A stretch of DNA of 64,000 nt from Setomelanomma holmii (taxonomy: Eukaryota > Ascomycota > Dothideomycetes > Pleosporales > Phaeosphaeriaceae), in the NCBI GenBank assembly GCA_010015745.1, contig ML978154.1, positions 954,668 to 1,018,667 on the forward strand. The letters are read 5' to 3'. Under the pieces are notes generated by a model. That model was not told the origin of the DNA, ran no database searches, and saw only the letters and a list, made by a program, of their open reading frames with translations. Positions 1 to 12,358 of this stretch are shown in pieces (positions within the stretch are counted from its first letter, which is position 1; each line of letters begins with the position of its first letter). Made by a program: the position numbers and the translations under genes.

Positions 1-1061
1 CCCCAGATCAACCTTGATCTGTCTCCACAGCTGTACGCCTGACTCTTCGTCGATACAACGACATTGCAACATAACAATATAAGCCATCAAAGGTTGTCAA
101 AGCATTATCATCGAACAAATGCACCGGAGTCTTGTCACCGAAAACATTTGCATGACCCCAGTGACCCTGCTAGCTCGCGGACTGGCCAGACAGCCATGCG
201 CATCGCATCCGATCCTCGTAATCTCACCATCTCGGGCTCTCGGACCTCTTGCGAATGTTCCTTGATAACGCAGAAACAATCTCTGCTTTCCCCTTCGAGC
301 AATGCCGCCCCTCAACAATTGCACACATCTCATACTTTGTCCTTGATGTCCTATAGAAGGACCGACGAGCATATATGTACGACATCCGCGAACTTCCGCT
401 GCTGTCAAGAGTCGGCCCATATCAGCAGCTGGACACAGCTGCATCTCGAAACTCACAGGAAATCCGGTTAGGACGTGATTGCGCACGCGAACGGCATTGA
501 CTGCTGGATCTGACATTCTAGCCTGTCACTACAGCCATGACATGAGCTGCCTCTAGGATACCACCCAAGTGGTCGCCCACATTATCCTCTATAAATTGAT
601 CAGACTTCTCTTACCCGAGTCCTAGAGAGACTTGAAGACGTCGATGGTACTCCCAAGTGAGATACATAGGCCGCAAGCATCTCGATTTCTCGAAGGTCAA
701 TTTTCTGGCGCGTTGGCTACCGCCTATAAAAGCGACCAGTCTCCACGTCCTTTCCTACTTCATAGCTCTTGCCCGATCTCGCTGCTCCAAAACTCGCCCC
801 CTACCCATGCATGCTCAGTCCGCGTCTGGCGATGAAAAGCGAATCCCAGCTCACAATGTCTAGCCCATGTCTTGGACCAGACTTGTGGCACATCGCCTGG
901 CCATGAGCATACCTCCGTTGCTACCTACATGTTGGTGAAGGCATGTAGCGTTCTCCACCATCCATCGGGAACATAGCTTAGAGCGGTCCTCTCACCCTCT
1001 ACTCACGCGACCAGTATCCATCACCGCCGCATGGTGAATCGAGAAAACGTTTCGACATGTT

Positions 1062-1822
1062 CTATGCGGTGTTTCTTCGAGTGTGGTTGAGATGTGAAGA
1101 AGAAGAGGTCCATGTCTCGGCATGGCTGATGCTCCACACAAAATGAAGCTCTAAGCGCAATGAGCCCTTTCCATTCACTAGACGATCGTGAGGGAAATCG
1201 AAGAACATACTCCTAGTGACAACGAATGCTAAGTGCGTAACATCGGTGCACAAAAGCTTATGTCTTTGCCAGCTTTGAGTTCTCACCCTTCTACCTCTAC
1301 GAGGAATCTAAACTCGCCCTTCCCACGCAGATGTTCCGTGCTTGAGATGAGCATCCCAAAACCCCGTGCGAATTCCCTATGTCTTTGAGCCTGCCTTCCT
1401 CCAGCCAATCGAGCAAGTCCGCATGCTCCTCAAATCGATATGCCAACCTTTCAGAAGGTATACAAGCATTCGAAACTTGAACCATGTGGCTTGCGACTAA
1501 TACGACATTGCAAGCAGTATAAGAGCCCTCCTCTTCCGACTTGTTCTTGGCTCCATCATCCTCGGATATCTCAAAGACGTCAAAAATCATACCTCTAGGG
1601 GTCATCTTTTGCCCTCGGCCAGTGGAAAGAACCGAGTCACCATGAGTGCGACGACGTCTCAAGATCTTTCTCGCTCTGGTTTATCTGGACCGAATGTAGC
1701 GAGAATTTCGTCGATGTTATGTCAAAAATGTTTACTGGCTGGCCTATGTTTCGAATGAGCCACTTGACTTCAAATTGCAACTCCAGGTTTTTTTGACCTG
1801 GACGGAGATACATACCTCCCAT
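1062..1822 (-). pseudogene. Possible eroded gene, unknown family
   Basis: Three successive minus-strand open stretches (1822-1637, 1662-1297 and 1286-1062) have protein-like composition. The middle one contains phrases such as GMIFDVFEISEDDGAKN and HADLLDWLEEGRLKDIG, which look like real coding sequence. I found no clean splice sites that join all three without stops, so this is either a gene whose exons I cannot resolve or a decayed gene. No family is recognised. It could also be chance open frame. Confidence 0.25.
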
Positions 1823-2281
1823 TCGAACCAGATGTACTTCCTCACCGCGAGTTTTTACTTATGAAGCCCGAAAGCGAGCATCCACCGACGCATGTGCAAC
1901 TCTTGGGAGTCGAACGATCAAGAATACTGCCATCGAACGGATCATGTCTGTTCATTCGCTTGCTGAAATGGCAAGATGTAACCATGCTGTTCACGGTATT
2001 ACAAGTTTGTGACGCAATGCACTTGTGGAAAGACGCTCATGTCTCAATCAAATTCCAAAGTCCAAAGCGACATGTGGCATATCATTGATAGCCACTAGCG
2101 GTACTCACTATATAAGTCTCTGTTCGTCCTCCCTCTCCATTTCTCATCCATGCAGTCATCGCAGATTCTGTCTGAGAAAGCACCCGAGTGTGGCCGGATG
2201 CTCTTTCTTCTCCAGCGTCGTCCTTCGTAAAGTCGCCGCCGTGGTGCACATGTCATCTCCGCCAAGTCTGTATTCCGCCAC

Positions 2282-2572
2282 ATGTTGCCGCGGCCATGTG
2301 CCTTGATCGTGTTAGAACCCGGAATCGGTTTGGAAACATATCACAAGTTCAAAAAGTCCTCATCGGAACGATTGATGTTCTTCGCTGGATCGAAAAACAA
2401 AGTGGATGTGCGTGGATTGGCGGACGAGATCGCCAACACCATACTTGTATGGCGTGCCCGTTTCGAGTTCGCGCCCCAAGAGCTTTGTGTACCGGTATAT
2501 CCACCCACCACAACCCCTCGTTCCTCCTCAAATACGCTCAACCTCAACGTTCGCGGAAAGGAAGAGGAATGA
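2282..2572 (+). CDS. Hypothetical small protein, 96 aa
   Basis: The uninterrupted frame starts at ATG 2282, about 170 nt after a TATA-like box (2109-2115) and a C/T-rich stretch. The N-terminal two thirds look protein-like, with a mixed hydrophobic and charged pattern (RLMFFAGSKNKVDVRG, then a short helix-like stretch). The tail is Pro/Thr/Ser/Asn-rich and ends in charged residues. There is no signal peptide, TM segment or known domain. An upstream ATG at 2152 with a possible donor near 2229 could make a longer spliced form. The function is unknown and the frame may not be a gene. Confidence 0.25.
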   Translation: MLPRPCALIVLEPGIGLETYHKFKKSSSERLMFFAGSKNKVDVRGLADEIANTILVWRARFEFAPQELCVPVYPPTTTPRSSSNTLNLNVRGKEEE

Positions 2573-5067
2573 CCAGATGTCCGCGCCCTAGCGGACCTCA
2601 AAACCCGGATACTAGATGTGCGATGTCCGCGTCTCTCCAAACTTGTCTGAATGGAAGTCTGTTATAGTTTTGCGGTTGTAGTAACCTGACTCGTAAGCTT
2701 TTGTGTCTGGGTGATGGATTTGACATTTCCTTAATCAACGTCCAAAGCCCAGCATCCAAAACATTCCAGATATGGTCACAGCAGTGACAGACTCGAGCTC
2801 ATCGCGCGCAAGGTAAACGACTTGCACGACTAAGATATATTAATTACTTCCGTACCACAACCTTCTCTCTATCAAGAACCTTCAAACCAGGTGCGTCCAG
2901 AACGTCCTGACGTCGTTTTCATGTCTCCTCTTCTGGTCCTCTGGGATGGACAAAACGAATGGACCACCGACAAATGACGATGTTCAGCCATTCGGGCCGC
3001 AGAACATGTTGAGCGAGAGTTTTTGTCAATGCTTGGATTGGTCGATCGTGGATTCGCCATTTTCGAGACGTGAAATTCGATGTCCTGAGTTCAGAGTGAG
3101 TTTGAGAAAGGAAGGTTCTTTCTGTCCAGTCGCCCAAAATCTTGAAGTTCACATTTGACCTCATAATCTGCGGTGGGGCGAGACTTCCAATTCATACATG
3201 CAGCAAAGTGCGAGCAAAGGTTTGTGTTAGCCCGAGCGATGGGCAGTTCTCGAGGCCTGTAATACAGGTACATCAATCCTTTCTGCTGATGAGTTGGACT
3301 TCACACATCAACGTGATGCTCAAGTCAACAGAAAGTAACACGATGGACCCAAACGAATGTCCCTCTTCTTGCGTGCTTGACCATTGAAAGAGAAGTACAG
3401 CTCAATTATGTCGAACTAGGCCTACCGTATACAAGGCACTGTTGTTCATAATCGATGTCCGTTAAAACCAATGGACGACCTGATTGATGCGGGCGAAAAT
3501 GCTTTACCATGATGATCCCCAAGGTCACTAATCCTTCGCTTACTGCAGAAGCAAAGACTTTGAGCGATACCAAAACAGACAGCAACACCTATCGATGTTC
3601 CTGACCAAGTCTGGCTTATTCACTTTCCAAATCAGCCTCGTAATTTACACATGTTCGTGTTCGCGAGCCGAGCGGCTGTATAAGAACATGCTCTCTGACC
3701 GACCCTGGCCTATTCTCATCACCCTTTGTCTGCGAAGAGACCCAAAACCACCATCGTAATCGTTAATGTTGCGCTCCTGGTCGAGTGTTACAGACTGGTG
3801 GCGCGCTCAATTATGCTTCTGTTGTCCCAGAAGTTGAAAGCAACATCCTTATGTTGCATGTGGAGCGACCACCGCATCCTGTCCTCAAATCAGACAGCCG
3901 AATATGCTACGGATCGAGTCCGCAACCTGTTCTCATCTGAACAATATATCAGCGGCCTTATGCGCGATTGCAAAACGTTCTATCGAGGATACCCATGTCT
4001 CCTTTCGAAAAGGTTCAACGATTGCCATCATGGCTCGTCCACTGCGCGTGTTCGGACCAACAAAAGCGTTTTACAATTTCTCCATGGCCGGGACAGCTCC
4101 CGAAGCACCAATCGTAAAGCATCATAGGTCCCTCGAAAGAAGTAAGAAGCAAGATATCTGCTTCTCTTGATGTCGAAAGTTAAAAAAAAAAGAGCAGAGT
4201 ATGGACCGTATATTTCTCTTTTGTCGGACGGACCAAAAGCGAAGACGATCTATCATTATGTCATGTCTAAGTACATTGTCTGATACTTCTTGCATGTCGA
4301 CCAGAAGAAGAAGACGCGCAATATGTTGATGCCAGCTTTCAAGTTAGCGGGACGAGGATATATAATACCTTCAGCGTAGTCTTCCCTCTAGCAATTCACC
4401 TTCGACTCGCGAGGATCCGAAAACCACGGCGAAAGCCTTCATGTCTTCTTTCTGGCGTGCATCTTCTTCACCATAGAACCGAGAAATGTGTTCGTGTGTT
4501 TGTGCTTATGTCCCGAAATTCCCACAGTCGGAGCGTACGCGGCCATGTCACTGGGCCGGGACAGCGCGCAGGACGTGGAGTGGGGAACTTGGTGCAATGG
4601 CCCATATAGACTCGTGGGTTGATAAGGCTGGAGATGAGAAAATGCTGATATTGCATTATGTAAACGTTCTGAGACCAACTTAGCGCAATCGCTTGAGAGT
4701 GAAAAGGCCCGACCACCAGGGTAGAGGGGTATCGTAGGAAATAATGACGATGCCGCTGTAAAAGCTCGCAGGAACAACATAATAGCCACTGGCGCCAGTC
4801 CTCCCCTGTTATGCAAATGTCCTCCAGCCGTGTATTAAGTCATCCGCCCAATCTCGTGTACGTCATTTTCATGCTTATTCGTCGTGTTGTGTGTTTCGTC
4901 GTCCGCCGATGCTGCTCATGTCGCTCATGCCGTCCTGGTCGCGCTGGTAGCTGTACTCTTCGCTCGAATTTGAGCCTTTCCACCCGTTGTCCCATGCCGC
5001 GATGCGCGATAGTAGCCTAACACAATTAAACTACTTCCTCAAGCGTGTATATCGCTCCCAGACGCGC

Positions 5068-5824
5068 TCACCGATCATCTGGTTCCCTGTAGTCTTGCTC
5101 GGGTATCAAATCATAGTCGCCCTCGGTAGGCAGGTACAGTGCGCTCGCAATGATGCCGAGGGATGTGATGACAAGGATTGACCACGAGGCGGTGACGAGG
5201 TGGAAGCATGTATCGAGGTGCCAGCCGTCCCAGAAGCGGGAATCGTGGTCAAACAGAAATGCCTGACACTGTCAGTATTGCGAAGTTCTGAGTGGCGCCA
5301 CAGGTAGCTCTGAGCGTGAGAATGGACGTACCACAATAGCCATGCCTGCACACTGTACCACAGCGCTGAACAGCAGCACACCTGACGCGACCTGCCATCC
5401 AGCGACCCGTCTTTGCACACCGCCGCCAATGATGACCACAAAGGATACCAGTGTGCAGAGCTCAATGACCACGGCGAACGAGATCAGGAAGCCGACGGTC
5501 CGCCACATGTTGCAAAAGGACGGGTCCTTAGTGCAGTCGCTTGTCCTTGGGAATGGAACGCAGGTGCCTGTCACGGCCGAGCAGCGGCTATGTAGGCCAT
5601 ACGAGTATTCGCGCTCGCCGTTCTGTGTATTGTTAGACGTACTCAAGGACGCGTGAAGTGGTAGAAGCGTACCGGGCTGTAGCTGACCCATCGCGGCATG
5701 GCGATGCCCGCAATCGTCATTACCGTGCCTATACATATCAGTCTGAAAGTCTCTTATCAGTCTTGTCTAGCTTACAGGCAATGGTGAGGATGAGCCCCAC
5801 GCCATATACGACTCTCCGCGTCAT
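5068..5824 (-). CDS. Claudin/SUR7-like four-TM membrane protein
   Basis: The gene has four exons. Exon 1 encodes MTRRVVYGVGLILTIAC, and three short introns (donors GTAAGC, GTACGC, GTACGT) are removed to give one continuous frame ending at TGA 5068-5070. The product has about 170 residues and four hydrophobic segments. The first is at the N-terminus and is followed by an extracellular-type loop with cysteines (RCSAVTGTCVPF, then DC..FC). Two adjacent TM helices follow, then a final TM and an acidic tail (IPEQDYREPDD). This layout, with a Cys-bearing first loop and a paired TM2/TM3, is that of fungal claudin-like proteins related to SUR7/PalI, which sit in the plasma membrane or cell cortex. 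The specific role is unknown. The exons are intact, unlike its neighbour at 7.4-8.7 kb. Confidence 0.7.
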
Positions 5825-7442
5825 GATGATCACACAAAACCCTCAGCTTCCTGAAAGAAATGCAATGAGGGAAGAGCCTCAGAGAGGTGGCGCAACCAGC
5901 ACTGAGGAGGTTGCGGGGTTTTGTGTAAGGAACAGGGCTGTATGCGTGATTTCGCTGTGAGGCGTACAAGCGATAGCCTCGGAGGATCGTCGCAGCGGTA
6001 CGGTAAGCTACTGTTGTGTACGGTTCGCCGCCGAGCGAATTATCTGCTGCTTCGCGAGGGGTTTTGTTTGAGGAGGCGGGGGTTGTCGCGGAGTCTAGAG
6101 GGGAGGAGGATCGACTAGACAGTGAAGGATAGACGAGGACACAACCTCCCTTTCGTGATGTTGGGAAGCAAGCATCAGGGTTTGCCTGGAGGTGTGTGTG
6201 CCGCGTCCCTCACCACACCAAATCCCGTCTCACGCCAACTCGCGCCGCTAGCAAAAGGTGCGATGACGACAGGGATGAACTCGAGCCTTGGCAACCGTGC
6301 TAACGGCCCCACAGACCATCCTAAGCGCTACCAGACTGGAGGAATTGATAGCGCATGAAGCGGCTTGTCACGATATTCGCCTCGTCTGAGATAAAAAAAA
6401 AACACTTGAACTTTGCTTACTATGTAGTCGAGCAAGCCTTCTTTGAGGACAAAGAATCTAATCAATCTTCAGAGTAGCGGTGTCGAGGTCCATTCAAGTT
6501 TAGCGCCTTCCTCCGATCGCTTGCACCAACACCGATCACGACATGGTGCAGTCCTAGCATCTTCCCAGCCTCGTGCAGGCACGTGCAAGCAAAAGAATGA
6601 AGGTCACTAGGGTCTTTGCAAGGGTCCGCGTGTCGAGAGTCCTAGACACGAAAAGCCATGGAGATCACTTCTTCTAGACACAGAATTATAGAGAGTGCTG
6701 CAACTGCTGCAAACCCTTGTCGCAACATCAGAGTACATATGTAAGCGACCGTGACTTGCAGCGCTGCAAGAGATAGATAACACAACTAGCCCCGCCTCTG
6801 GTGGTTACACCGCCCAGCGCTCGCAGGCGATTCAATTCGCGTAGTTCGCGAAGTGACAAGTGCGAACACGTGGGGCGAGGTTTCCTATCACCCCTCATAT
6901 GGCGATTTGAATTTGTTAGTGGCGCAAATCATCAGTGTCAGCAGACCACATTTGCGTGGGATTTGCGTGTACTTTGCGATAACGACCTTGGAAGGGCTTA
7001 TGGTTGCGATAAGAGACCTGGCAAGTCATGAAATTACTGGGGAGAGTTCCGCATAGCCGATTTCTGGAAACGATTTGACTGATGCTGGGAGCTGTACGGT
7101 GTAGTTGGTGGTGTGCATACTGGGTATGTGTTTGACCAACTAAAGCTTGCGGAGCTAATGATCCTGACGATCTGATTCGCCCGCCGACAACCTGGAGCAC
7201 TTCGCTATCGTCTGCAAAGCGATGCAACTAAGCGTGCAGCTGCGCAGACCCTTGTTTGCCTGTCTCGAAACGAATTCTTTGCAGCCTTCATCCAATAATT
7301 AGTTACATAGATACACAGCGAATTTGAAGAAGCGCCAGGCTGGATAGTTTCTGAGTAAGTGGACTCTTCCGAGAACATATACGAAGGACGCGATTCGCAA
7401 GTGAGTACTTGCATCAAATATTTCCACCACGTCAACCTCATC
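5825..7442. other. Intergenic, no gene seen
   Basis: This 1.6 kb separates two minus-strand genes. It holds only short frames without protein-like composition, an A-run at about 6393-6403 and a CACGTG E-box-like site near 6580. I cannot support a feature here. Confidence 0.5.
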
Positions 7443-8650
7443 CTACGACACCCAGGCTCTCCTTCCAATCCTTCCCTGAAACACAACCTCAGCACACACC
7501 GGCAAAAACCCAACCACACCCACAATTTGCCCAAACGTCCACTGGCCATCGGGGAACCTGCCTCCAGCTGCCTCTGTCATCTCGCTCTGCAATCTCCTCA
7601 ATCTGAAGAATGCCCATAGTTGCGAGACGATGAAGAAGACGATAATGGCACATATAGACAGCCAAAGTCTCATACTGTTTCGTTGAGTCGAGCCGAATGT
7701 CAGACCGTGTTTTTCGAGGAAGCTGAATTGGGAACCACCGTTGGATCTCATGGCTGATAGAACGATGCCGTAGATCACGATTATGGATATGAACAGCCAG
7801 CTTGCTGCGCCGAAAGCAGTTATTGCGTTCTCTTGACTGATGGTTAATTGAGCTACGTTACCAAAACATGCGTCCTGGATGGTCGCGAAATCAGTTGTCG
7901 AGATTGCTGAGCCGGGAGCGTCGCCGAATTGGCTTGCACCTGAGGTGCTGTTAGATAGAGGGCAAGATAAGAAAGCATAGAGAATATACCGAATGTGCCC
8001 GCCATTCCAGAGAAAAAGGGGTAGAAGGATACGGCCCAGCAAAGAACGAAGAGCATGAAGCGGTGACCTTGTCGGGCAGATGCGACTTGGTGTTTGCCGT
8101 TGCTGTGACTTGATGATAGCGGTTCGTCTTCTTCGATCGATGGTTCGATGGTAGTGGTCGCATCGACGAAGAACATTTGCGGCCTTAGGACGAGTGGAAG
8201 TAACGGGAGGAGCGTCAACGTCGAGATGATCCAAGCTATCTTCATGGTGATAGCGCCCATGCCGTCCGCACCCATACCAAAGTTCGCTCTTCCTAAGGTT
8301 ACGCAACTCGCGAGCTGGATGGCAAACGTGAAGAAGATGGCCGTGTCGAAGGACGTTCGTGTGGCAATTTGAAGCAGTCGGACGTATAGCTCGCTACTGG
8401 CGTCGACGAGAGCAGTGAACCAGATATGGGCGCATACTAAGACTATGCAGATGAAGGTTTCGAGGACGTAACCGACAGCCATACCAATTCCGCTGATGTC
8501 TGGGTTTCCGGAACCTCAGAGCGCACCACAGATTTCGAGCCGGCAGTCTTCGACCAGGCTGAAGTCGCCGCCGGTCGCATTTCGTAGGAGCGCGACATAG
8601 CCCGGAAATTCTGACCGAAACCCCAAGGCTGTACAGTTCTGAGTCACCAT
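7443..8650 (-). pseudogene. Multi-TM protein with one in-frame stop
   Basis: A frame beginning MVTQNCTALGFRSEFPG at 8650 runs through a TGA at 8516-8518 and continues in the same frame (GSGNPDISGIGMAVGYVLE). One intron at 7940-7989 (GTATAT...CTCAG) then joins a second exon that ends at TAG 7443. The complete product would have about 385 residues and some seven hydrophobic segments: two or three before a Ser/Glu-rich loop (about 8100-8160), one more, then three near the C-terminus. I recognise the layout as a fungal-only polytopic family without known function. The TGA falls where the run CGAL-x-GSGNPDISG suggests a tryptophan (TGG). The rest of the gene is well kept, so the nonsense change looks recent or could be an assembly error. 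The only shorter products would start at internal methionines such as the one near 8482. Confidence 0.65.
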
Positions 8651-9069
8651 GCTCTTAATCGTTGATAATTTCACCCAAAATTTGATGCCTTGTCGCGTTG
8701 CTGTGTGTTGGTAGGCTGTTCTCGAGTGGTCCTCGAGCTTCCTTTGGTAATTGTGGTGGCAGATGTTCTGATGATCGTGGAGGTGTGCTCTCGGTTGCAC
8801 AGCTGAGCAGCCCCCAAGTCTCGACTCGCTTCACAAGACCTTATGCAACGTTGGGCGCTCCGCCACAACGCAGCTGAGGATGCCCCTTGAAGGAATCGAC
8901 TGCGAGACATACGTGTATAAAGGGAACGACTTCTCAGCTGTATGTCCGCAAATAACGCTGAGATGATGTGGATACACTTGCCCAAGGGACTTCTTTTCGG
9001 CGTACTTTGTCGCACACACCCGGTAATGCTCACGAAATGCATTGTGCGCGCTTCTCTAACAATGCAGTC

Positions 9070-9955
9070 AGTTCGAAGCTGGCGAAGCTGAGCCGCGAAC
9101 TTACCTACCAACCCTGGCCTCGCAAACCTCACCGGTTGACGCCTTTACTGCTGTATTATCCACCACAAGTGCCATCCCAACCGAAGTCAGCCTTGGGCTG
9201 AGACTTCGTGATGTAGCCTTCTTCAACAAGACCTGTGGCTATAAATCTGCGGCGGGCTTTCCCGTCACGTGTCCAGGAAACTCGGGATGTTATACTTGGA
9301 GAGAAGCGAACGTGTAAGGCTGTTGCGACACCACGCTACCAGCTTCAGCCTGCGAGCTTCCAACAGCATGTGTGGCATCTAGTGCTGTTACTGCGTTGAG
9401 CGGATCTAAGCCTCCGCTGGTGATATGGTGTACATCGAGCGCAGTTCCGTACTGTGCGAAGTACATATATCCTTACGATGGCTCCATGACACTGACGCAA
9501 CACTTCTGCGTCAGCACTGCCTTCACTTCTACCGTGTATCCTACGATACTTTCAAATTCGGACGTTAGATCTGCGGCATCGTCGGCGCCTACACAGACTT
9601 CGTCAAGACCCGCACTGTCTACCGCATCGTCTATACCAGAACCATCGGGAGGAAAGATGCCTACGGGTGAGTGGAGCGAAAATGGTGTGCACATCTTGGT
9701 AAACCTCTGACGAACTCATTCCCAGACTTCACGGCTGGCGCAGCTGCAGGAGGCGCAGTAGGCGGGGCGTTGATTGTCAGTTTACTTGGATGGTGGTACG
9801 TTGGAGGGGCCTCGATTTGCGATCAGGTGCTGACATTGGTCAATAGGGGTCATGCGAAACGCAAGGCGAAGAAGCGTCGAAGTCTCCTCACAATGGGTTC
9901 GAATGAAGCTGTGACGATTGAACCGAAGACATCTGGCAGAATCAGCGTTCGATAG
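9070..9955 (+). pseudogene. Cys-rich single-pass surface protein, interrupted
   Basis: The encoded order is a Cys-rich ectodomain (FFNKTCGYKSA, TCPGNSGCYTW, GCCDTTLP, TACV, CTSSAVPYC), a Ser/Thr/Pro-rich stalk, a Gly/Ala-rich TM helix (GGAVGGALIVSLLGWW) and a basic tail (RGHAKRKAKKRR). This is the usual layout of fungal Mid2/WSC-like wall-sensor or receptor-like proteins. Two introns are inferred: a donor just after ATGCCTACG near 9666 with its acceptor at about 9725, and a 51-nt intron at about 9796-9846 inside the TM end. An in-frame TAA (about 9318) directly before GCC breaks the ectodomain. I also find no good signal peptide: the ATG at 9062 is in another frame and stops early. It is probably a recently inactivated gene; the downstream frame from about 9372 lacks a secretion signal. 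Confidence 0.6.
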
Positions 9956-10388
9956 TTCAACCTCGAGCGTGTATATTGTTGCACAATTGGGCACAGTTTA
10001 GCGGCTCGAAGTGTGGTCGCGATTGGCATACGTAAAGATCGAGACTCCGAGTATTGGACAATCTGCATAAACGCGTTCGTTGGCGCATGAAAGAGAGATG
10101 TCTGAACAATTGGACGAGCCACGCCAGCCTGGGCACGATATTGCTGTCAAAGCGGGTTGAGGTGGCCGGTGCCAGGCATGCACCCCGCGTTGCAATTTCG
10201 CAGTCACCGAAGTAGAGAGTGATTTGGCACAGCATCAGGTCTTTGTCTGGCACGTGTGACTGTCGCGTCATGAAATTCCACCTCTTAAGTAGTGGTTGTC
10301 GATGACGCCGGTCAATCGAGCAAGTCCAACTCGAACTAGTGTCGGTATAACCATATTTTACAATTGGAAGTGCTCGAAGACCACTGTT
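9956..10388. other. Convergent intergenic spacer
   Basis: This lies between the 3' ends of the surface-protein pseudogene (+) and MRM1 (-). I see no coding or structured element. Confidence 0.4.
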
Positions 10389-12358
10389 TTAGAAGAGAAT
10401 CTCCTCTGATGGAGTGGACGGCTTTGACTTCGGTTTTTGGAGCATCTCGTAGCAGAGTATCGAGGCTGCGACACTGACATTCAGACTGTCAACGCCGATC
10501 TCATCGACATCGCGGCCATGCCGAATTCCAACATTGTAATGAGCCAGGTTAAGCAGACCAGTGCGAAGACCAGTGCCCTCACCACCCATCATGAGGATCG
10601 TAGGATGATCTGTGACTGGCGAGTGATCGACAGGCAGCCGTTTTGAGCTTTTTGCAAAAGTATAAATCACATCACTGATCACCTCTTCAGGTGCTTCTGA
10701 AACCGTGGATGGTGTTGATGGCACAGCGACGCTTGCGTAAATTCTCCATCCAGCCCTGGAGCTTTTCGAGAGGAAGTCGGTTGGCTGGCTGACCTTGATA
10801 ATAGGTATTGACTCTGCAGCCCCAGCGGAGGCTTTGACAGCAATATGACTCCACGTTGCGGTGTGATGGGTAGGCGTGATGATTGCGTCGACCCCAAGAA
10901 AATAGGCTGAGCGGGCGATGGCGCCAAGGTTGCCTTCGTCGAGCTGTGGCTGTTAGCAGATACCAACAAAAGAAGGCATTGACTGACCACGCCGTCCACG
11001 TATAAGATTAATGGATGCCTCCAGCCTCCAGATTTGTACGAGTACAATTCCTGCTTGCCATTGACTACCATGTCTTCCGCGCTTTGGCTATCAACTGCCA
11101 CGCCGAAGCTCTCGTCTTCTATCGACGCGCTCTTGAGCTCGGTAATAGGAGGCACAGGCAGTGGCGAAGACTCCAGTACAACTCCGTTGTGTGGTCGACC
11201 GCTGCTCGCCTTGTCTAGTGCGCGCAGATACTCATCACCAACTTCCTGCGTGATCGAGAACAGCTTTGCAGCTCTGATACGAGCAAGCAAGCCATCTCTG
11301 CTGGCGCCCCTCGAATGAACGTATATGTTATACAGTTTGCGTCGGTTGGCCTTGATAGCTGCAAGCACACTGGAATGTCCATACACGAATTCCGACGCTG
11401 CAGTAGTGTAAGGGAGTGCCTCGACATCGCGGATCAAGCTTTTCTTCGGTTCTGCTACAGTCGTGTCAGATCCTCCTCGTGAAGACTCATGGGCAACGTA
11501 GCGCCCCAACCGCTCCCTGTTCAAGCCGTCACGCCGTGCGCCCTTCGAGTCTGGACGGGAGAATCGCGATCTTTGCGGTCCTACTCCTGTAGCCCCCGTC
11601 TCGACATCACGTCTTCGAGGATATCTGTCCGGTCGGTTGGCGCCTGTCTCGCTGGTGTCGACTGTGTCTCTGCGAGAAGGGCGATCCGAGTAAGAAGAAC
11701 CTGACTCGCCAAATTTGTTGCCTCGATCGTATGTTTGATTGGGCGGATCATAAGACGGGTCATCGCGGCGAGTCGTCCTCTCCTGTCGTCCTGGGAAGCT
11801 GGTCCTCCATGCGGGACCATTCTGAGCACGATCGGAAGGTCTTCGATCTCTCGCAAAGAAGCCTTGTGGTGGCTCGTCAAAGCGACTGCCCCGACTCCTG
11901 CCAGGCGCAGCCTCAAATCGGTCTTCGCGACGTCTTGGTCGCTCGTCTCGCCCCTGAGACATGCTGTCGTCTTGGAAGCGACTCGGCGCATCATCTCGAA
12001 AACGTGGTGGTCCAACGCGACCAAATCTACTACTCCTGGGTGGTGTCACCTTCCCGTCTCCATCTCTTGAAGGTCGCGCTTCGCGAGCCGCTCTCGGTGG
12101 TTCGCCGTCATCTCGAGGTTCGCCGAAGCGCTCGTATCTCAGCTCGCGGCGGGTTTTAGCATGTGTGCTGACATCGGGATCGGGCACGCTTCGGGTACGG
12201 GGTCTTGACGGACGGTCAAAATCGCTCTGCCTACGGACTCGTTCGATGGATGCAGTGATGGATTTGTATCGGCAGAATGATTGAGAAAGGCGCTTTCTTT
12301 GTGTCCGGAGTAGCGTACTACCAAGTAAGGAAGGAAAGACCATAACAGAAATCCCCAA
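10389..12358 (-). CDS. MRM1: Mitochondrial large-rRNA 2'-O-ribose methyltransferase (SpoU/TrmH family)
   Basis: The two exons (12358-10988 and 10943-10389) are split by a 44-nt intron at 10944-10987. The roughly 640-residue product starts with a mitochondrial presequence (MVFPSLLGSTLLRTQRKR), followed by a long Arg/Asp/Gly/Ser-rich low-complexity region (about residues 45-290). The substrate-binding domain begins at EFVYGHSSVLAAIKANRR. The knotted SpoU methyltransferase domain carries its three motifs: LDEGNLGAIARSAYFLG, ILMMGGEGTGLR and DSLNVSVAASIL. MRM1 methylates one 2'-OH in the peptidyl-transferase loop of mitochondrial large rRNA using SAM. The long RD-rich insert is larger than in yeast and probably disordered. 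The start could also be the second Met (12346). The gene is divergent from the chromatin remodeller at 12799 and is intact. Confidence 0.9.

Larger units (their letters stand above)
1..5067. other. Region without a firmly supported gene
   Basis: No open frame here has a recognisable domain or a convincing exon structure. Four TATA-like boxes on the + strand (725-731, 2109-2115, 3679-3684, 4359-4365) are followed by pyrimidine-rich stretches, as in fungal core promoters, but each leads only to short frames. The better coding candidates (minus 1062-1822; plus 2282-2572) are listed separately. The stretch may hold eroded genes, genes with many small exons, or plain intergenic DNA. I see no tRNA or transposon ends. 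Confidence 0.5.

Noticed and set aside
64..516. Overlapping frames of 135 and 139 codons on opposite strands
   Set aside because: Both lack protein-like composition and mirror each other; typical of low-stop chance frames.
11581..12284. Several long frames antisense to the N-terminal half of MRM1
   Set aside because: They are shadows of the Arg/Asp/Gly-rich coding region, whose codon bias removes stops in other frames.
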